Shown here piece after piece: positions 60,969 to 64,000 of a stretch of 64,000 nucleotides of DNA (position 1 is the first letter of the stretch; each line of letters opens with the position of its first letter). Below the pieces are notes generated by a model. That model ran no database searches. It saw only the letters and a list, made by a program, of their open reading frames with translations, and was not told the origin of the DNA. A program made the translations under genes and the position numbers. This stretch comes from Propionibacterium sp. Its GTDB lineage: Bacteria > Actinomycetota > Actinomycetes > Propionibacteriales > Propionibacteriaceae. The stretch spans positions 1-64,000 of the forward strand of contig DUOB01000023.1 in the NCBI GenBank assembly GCA_012839035.1. The letters run 5' to 3'.

Positions 60969-61964
60969 ATGACGAAAGCCTCGAAGCCGACCGGGAAAGC
61001 CTTCTCGACCATGCTGCTCCTTGCCGCCGGCGTGGCGGCCATTCCGGCGGTCGGGGCACTGCTGCTTGGGCTGTCACCCACACTGCAGCTGCTGTCCACC
61101 AGGACAGTGCAGGCAGCAGCATTCGTACACTTCGGGATCATCGCCTGGCTCGTAGCGCTCCTGCTGGTCGGCTTCGCCGCCCTCCGCGTACGCCGCACCT
61201 GGGTGGCGGCGCTGGGTCTGCCCCTGGCTGCCGGTCTGGTGTGGCAGTTGTCCTGGATAGCACCGTTCTATCGGTCCGACCAGGTGGCACATCGGACGCC
61301 GCTGAGCGTGGCCGTCATCAACCTCGACTGGGGCCGCGGGGACCTGGACCAGCTCATCCGAAAGATCGATGACGCGGACACCGTCGTCCTGATCGAGATT
61401 GATCACGAGACTCGTGCCGAGCTGAGACTCAGAGGCTTTGCGCGGGCGTACCCCCATCAGGTCCACAAGGGCACCGGAGCCGCCGGCACCTCGATCTATT
61501 CCCGGTTGCCGCTGGACAACCTGGGCTCGGGTGGGACGACGTTCGGGTCCCCGCTCGCTCGCATCCACCACGACACCGGCCCCATTCTGCTCATGGGCGT
61601 CCATCCGGTGAACCCGATGGGGGGCCGGGATCCCTGGTTCACCGACGCGCGGTCGCTGCGCGAGCACATCCGCCCGCATGTGGGTGAGCCGCTCGTGGTG
61701 GCGGGCGACTTCAACGCGATCGACCGACACGCCACCCTGCGCCCGCTGCTCGAGGAGGATGGTCTGAGCTCCACCGCCAGGATCACCGGCGCGGGCCTAC
61801 CCCGCACGTGGCCGACCGCCGGCCCGGGATCCCGGTTCGGACCCCTGATCGGGATCGACCACGTGCTGGTCTCACCATCGATGACCGCGGTCAGCCACCG
61901 ACAGTTCGAGATCGACAACACCGACCACGCAGGCCTTTGGGTCGAGGTCGCAAAACGGGCGTGA
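60969..61964 (+). CDS. Endonuclease/exonuclease/phosphatase family membrane protein
   Basis: Three TM segments then VAVINLDWGRGD, VLIEIDHETRAEL, HPVNPMGGRDPWF, VVAGDFNAIDRHAT, IGIDHVLVS. Confidence 0.93.
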   Translation: MTKASKPTGKAFSTMLLLAAGVAAIPAVGALLLGLSPTLQLLSTRTVQAAAFVHFGIIAWLVALLLVGFAALRVRRTWVAALGLPLAAGLVWQLSWIAPFYRSDQVAHRTPLSVAVINLDWGRGDLDQLIRKIDDADTVVLIEIDHETRAELRLRGFARAYPHQVHKGTGAAGTSIYSRLPLDNLGSGGTTFGSPLARIHHDTGPILLMGVHPVNPMGGRDPWFTDARSLREHIRPHVGEPLVVAGDFNAIDRHATLRPLLEEDGLSSTARITGAGLPRTWPTAGPGSRFGPLIGIDHVLVSPSMTAVSHRQFEIDNTDHAGLWVEVAKRA

Positions 61965-61970
61965 TCACGG

Positions 61971-64000
61971 TCAGGCCGGGACGATGCTCACCAGCTTTGG
62001 TGCCCGGACGATGATCTGACGGATCTCCCGGTCGCCGAGGGAACGCTGCACGTTGGCGTCCGCCAGCGCGAGCGCCTTCAGTTCGTCCTCCGAGACATCC
62101 GGCGAGACCGGGAGCTTGGCCCGGACCTTGCCCTTGACCTGCACGACACAGGTGACGGATTCGTTGACGAGCAACGCGGGATCGACGACCGGCCAGGACG
62201 CGTTGGCGACCGACGGCTGATGGCCGAGCGCCTCCCACATGTCTTCGGCGATATAGGGCGCGAAGAGGCTCAGCGCAATCGTCACGGTCTCGGCCGCCTC
62301 CCGCACGGCGGGATCGGCGGCGCCGGCGCCGCTGTCGATCGTCTTGCGGGTGGCATTGACCAGCTCCATGATCCGGGCAACGGCCACGTTGAACCGCTGC
62401 GAATCGAGCAGTTGGTTCAGCTCGTTGACGACGTGGTGGGTCACCCGTCGCAGCGCCACATCACCACCCGCCGGGTCGATCCCCGGCTCGCTCGTGACGT
62501 CCTCGGCGATCCGCAGGGCCCGCTGCAGGAAGCGCAGTGTCGATGCCGGCGACAGATCGGCCCAGTCGATGTCCTCCTCCGGCGGGCCCGCGAAGACAAC
62601 CGTGGTGCGGATCGCGTCCACGCCGAACTTGTCGATCTGCACGCCGAGGTCGACACCGTTGCCGAGCGACTTGGACATGGCCTTGCCCTCGTTGATGACC
62701 TGGCCCTGGTTCAGCAGCTTCTGCATCGGCTCGATGAAATCGACCATCCCCATGTCGTGGAGGACCTTGGTGAAGAAGCGCATATAGAGCAGGTGGAGGA
62801 TGGCGTGCTCCACCCCGCCCACGTATTGCGCCACCGGCATCCAGCGCCGCACATCCTCCGGGTCGAACGGACCGCCGTCATAGCCCGGGGAGCAATAGCG
62901 ATAGAAATACCAGGACGAGTCAACGAACGTGTCCATGGTGTCGGTGTCCCGTTCGGCTTGGCCACCGCAGGTGGGGCAGGCAACCTCGCGCCATGCGGCG
63001 GCGTCGGGGCCGGCCAGCGGCGCAGTGCCCTTCGGCTGGAGCGCCGCGCCCCGCAGGTCCGGCAGTTCCACCGGCAGCTGGTCGTCCGGCACCGGCACTT
63101 CGCCGCAGCTCGGGCAGTGAATGATCGGGATCGGGCAGCCCCAGAACCGCTGCCGGCTCAGGAGCCAGTCGCGCAGCCGGAAGGTAATGGCACCGCGGCC
63201 CTCGCCCTTGGCCTCGAGCGCCGCGATGATGCGGCTGACGCCCGACACCTTGTCGGTCAGCCCGTCCAGCTCACCGGAGTTGACATAGGCACCGTCGCCG
63301 GTGGTGGCGACGAAGGACTCCGCCGGGTCTGCCTCACCGGTGTCCACAACCATCCGCACGGGGAGGTCATAGGTCTTGGCGAAGTCGAGGTCACGCTGAT
63401 CGTGGGCCGGGACGGCCATGACGGCACCCGTGCCATAGTCGGCCAGCACATAGTCCGCCGCCCACACGGGCATCCGCTCACCGTTCACCGGATTGATCGC
63501 ATGCACGCCCAGGAACACCCCGGTCTTGGGGCGTTCGGTCGACTGGCGCTCGATCTCGGTGGCCTGCTTGGTCTTCTCCAGATAGGCCTCGAACTCCGCA
63601 CGCTGTTCGTCGGAGACGATCTCATCCGCGAGCGCCGCCTCCGGCGCGACCACGAAGAACGTGGCGCCGAAGAGGGTGTCGGGCCGGGTCGTGAACACGG
63701 TCACCGGCTCTTCGCGGCCCTCGATGACGAAGTCCACATAGGCGCCCTCGGAGCGACCGATCCAGTTGCGCTGCATCGCCAGCACGCGGTCCGGCCAGTT
63801 GCCCTCGAGGAGCTTCATGTCATCGAGCAGCCGATCGGCATAGTCGGTGATCTTGAAATACCACTGGTTCAGCTGCCGCTTGGTCACCGGCGAGCTGCAG
63901 CGTTCACACAGCCCCTGCACCACCTGTTCGTTGGCGAGCACCGTCTGGCAGCTCGGGCACCAGTTGACGAACGAGTTCTTCCGATAGGCAAGGCCCCGCT
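61971..64000 (-). CDS. leuS: Leucyl-tRNA synthetase, 3' portion (gene continues beyond the right edge)
   Basis: [77 protein letters not shown]. Confidence 0.98.
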   Translation of the reverse strand, partial: RGLAYRKNSFVNWCPSCQTVLANEQVVQGLCERCSSPVTKRQLNQWYFKITDYADRLLDDMKLLEGNWPDRVLAMQRNWIGRSEGAYVDFVIEGREEPVTVFTTRPDTLFGATFFVVAPEAALADEIVSDEQRAEFEAYLEKTKQATEIERQSTERPKTGVFLGVHAINPVNGERMPVWAADYVLADYGTGAVMAVPAHDQRDLDFAKTYDLPVRMVVDTGEADPAESFVATTGDGAYVNSGELDGLTDKVSGVSRIIAALEAKGEGRGAITFRLRDWLLSRQRFWGCPIPIIHCPSCGEVPVPDDQLPVELPDLRGAALQPKGTAPLAGPDAAAWREVACPTCGGQAERDTDTMDTFVDSSWYFYRYCSPGYDGGPFDPEDVRRWMPVAQYVGGVEHAILHLLYMRFFTKVLHDMGMVDFIEPMQKLLNQGQVINEGKAMSKSLGNGVDLGVQIDKFGVDAIRTTVVFAGPPEEDIDWADLSPASTLRFLQRALRIAEDVTSEPGIDPAGGDVALRRVTHHVVNELNQLLDSQRFNVAVARIMELVNATRKTIDSGAGAADPAVREAAETVTIALSLFAPYIAEDMWEALGHQPSVANASWPVVDPALLVNESVTCVVQVKGKVRAKLPVSPDVSEDELKALALADANVQRSLGDREIRQIIVRAPKLVSIVPA

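Overview
High-GC actinobacterial chromosome segment. The gene families and layout suggest Propionibacteriales, but that is inference. Most of the window is ordinary housekeeping sequence: folD/purH/purN, sucCD, pcrA, guaA, cysK, nei2, guaB/guaB3/chorismate mutase, groESL, proVWX, ligD, comEA/comEC and a leuS fragment at the right edge. I found no tRNA, rRNA, CRISPR array or prophage. The most unusual part is an accessory stretch at about 38.2-51 kb. It contains two paralogous uncharacterised membrane proteins with a DD-x3-LHE ... EDGGE motif, one of them truncated by an IS256-family element that lacks a target duplication. It also contains a hemerythrin-like gene split by a frameshift exactly at a 9-bp-arm hairpin, an ECF sigma-like gene missing its region-2 half next to ligD, and a divergent pair of small HTH-like proteins that both end in Cys/His-rich tails. 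Two TVP38 paralogs bracket much of this stretch. Separately, an intergenic element at 15939-16147 combines a 73-bp tandem repeat with a gapless 51-bp-arm imperfect hairpin and has no obvious known identity. Other points of interest are a double CIRCE plus sigma-A promoter at groESL, a candidate 10-methyl-fatty-acid (tmsB/tmsA-like) gene pair, a PspC/Lia-like envelope-stress cluster and a large uncharacterised lipoprotein. All family assignments come from reading translated motifs; no database search was run.
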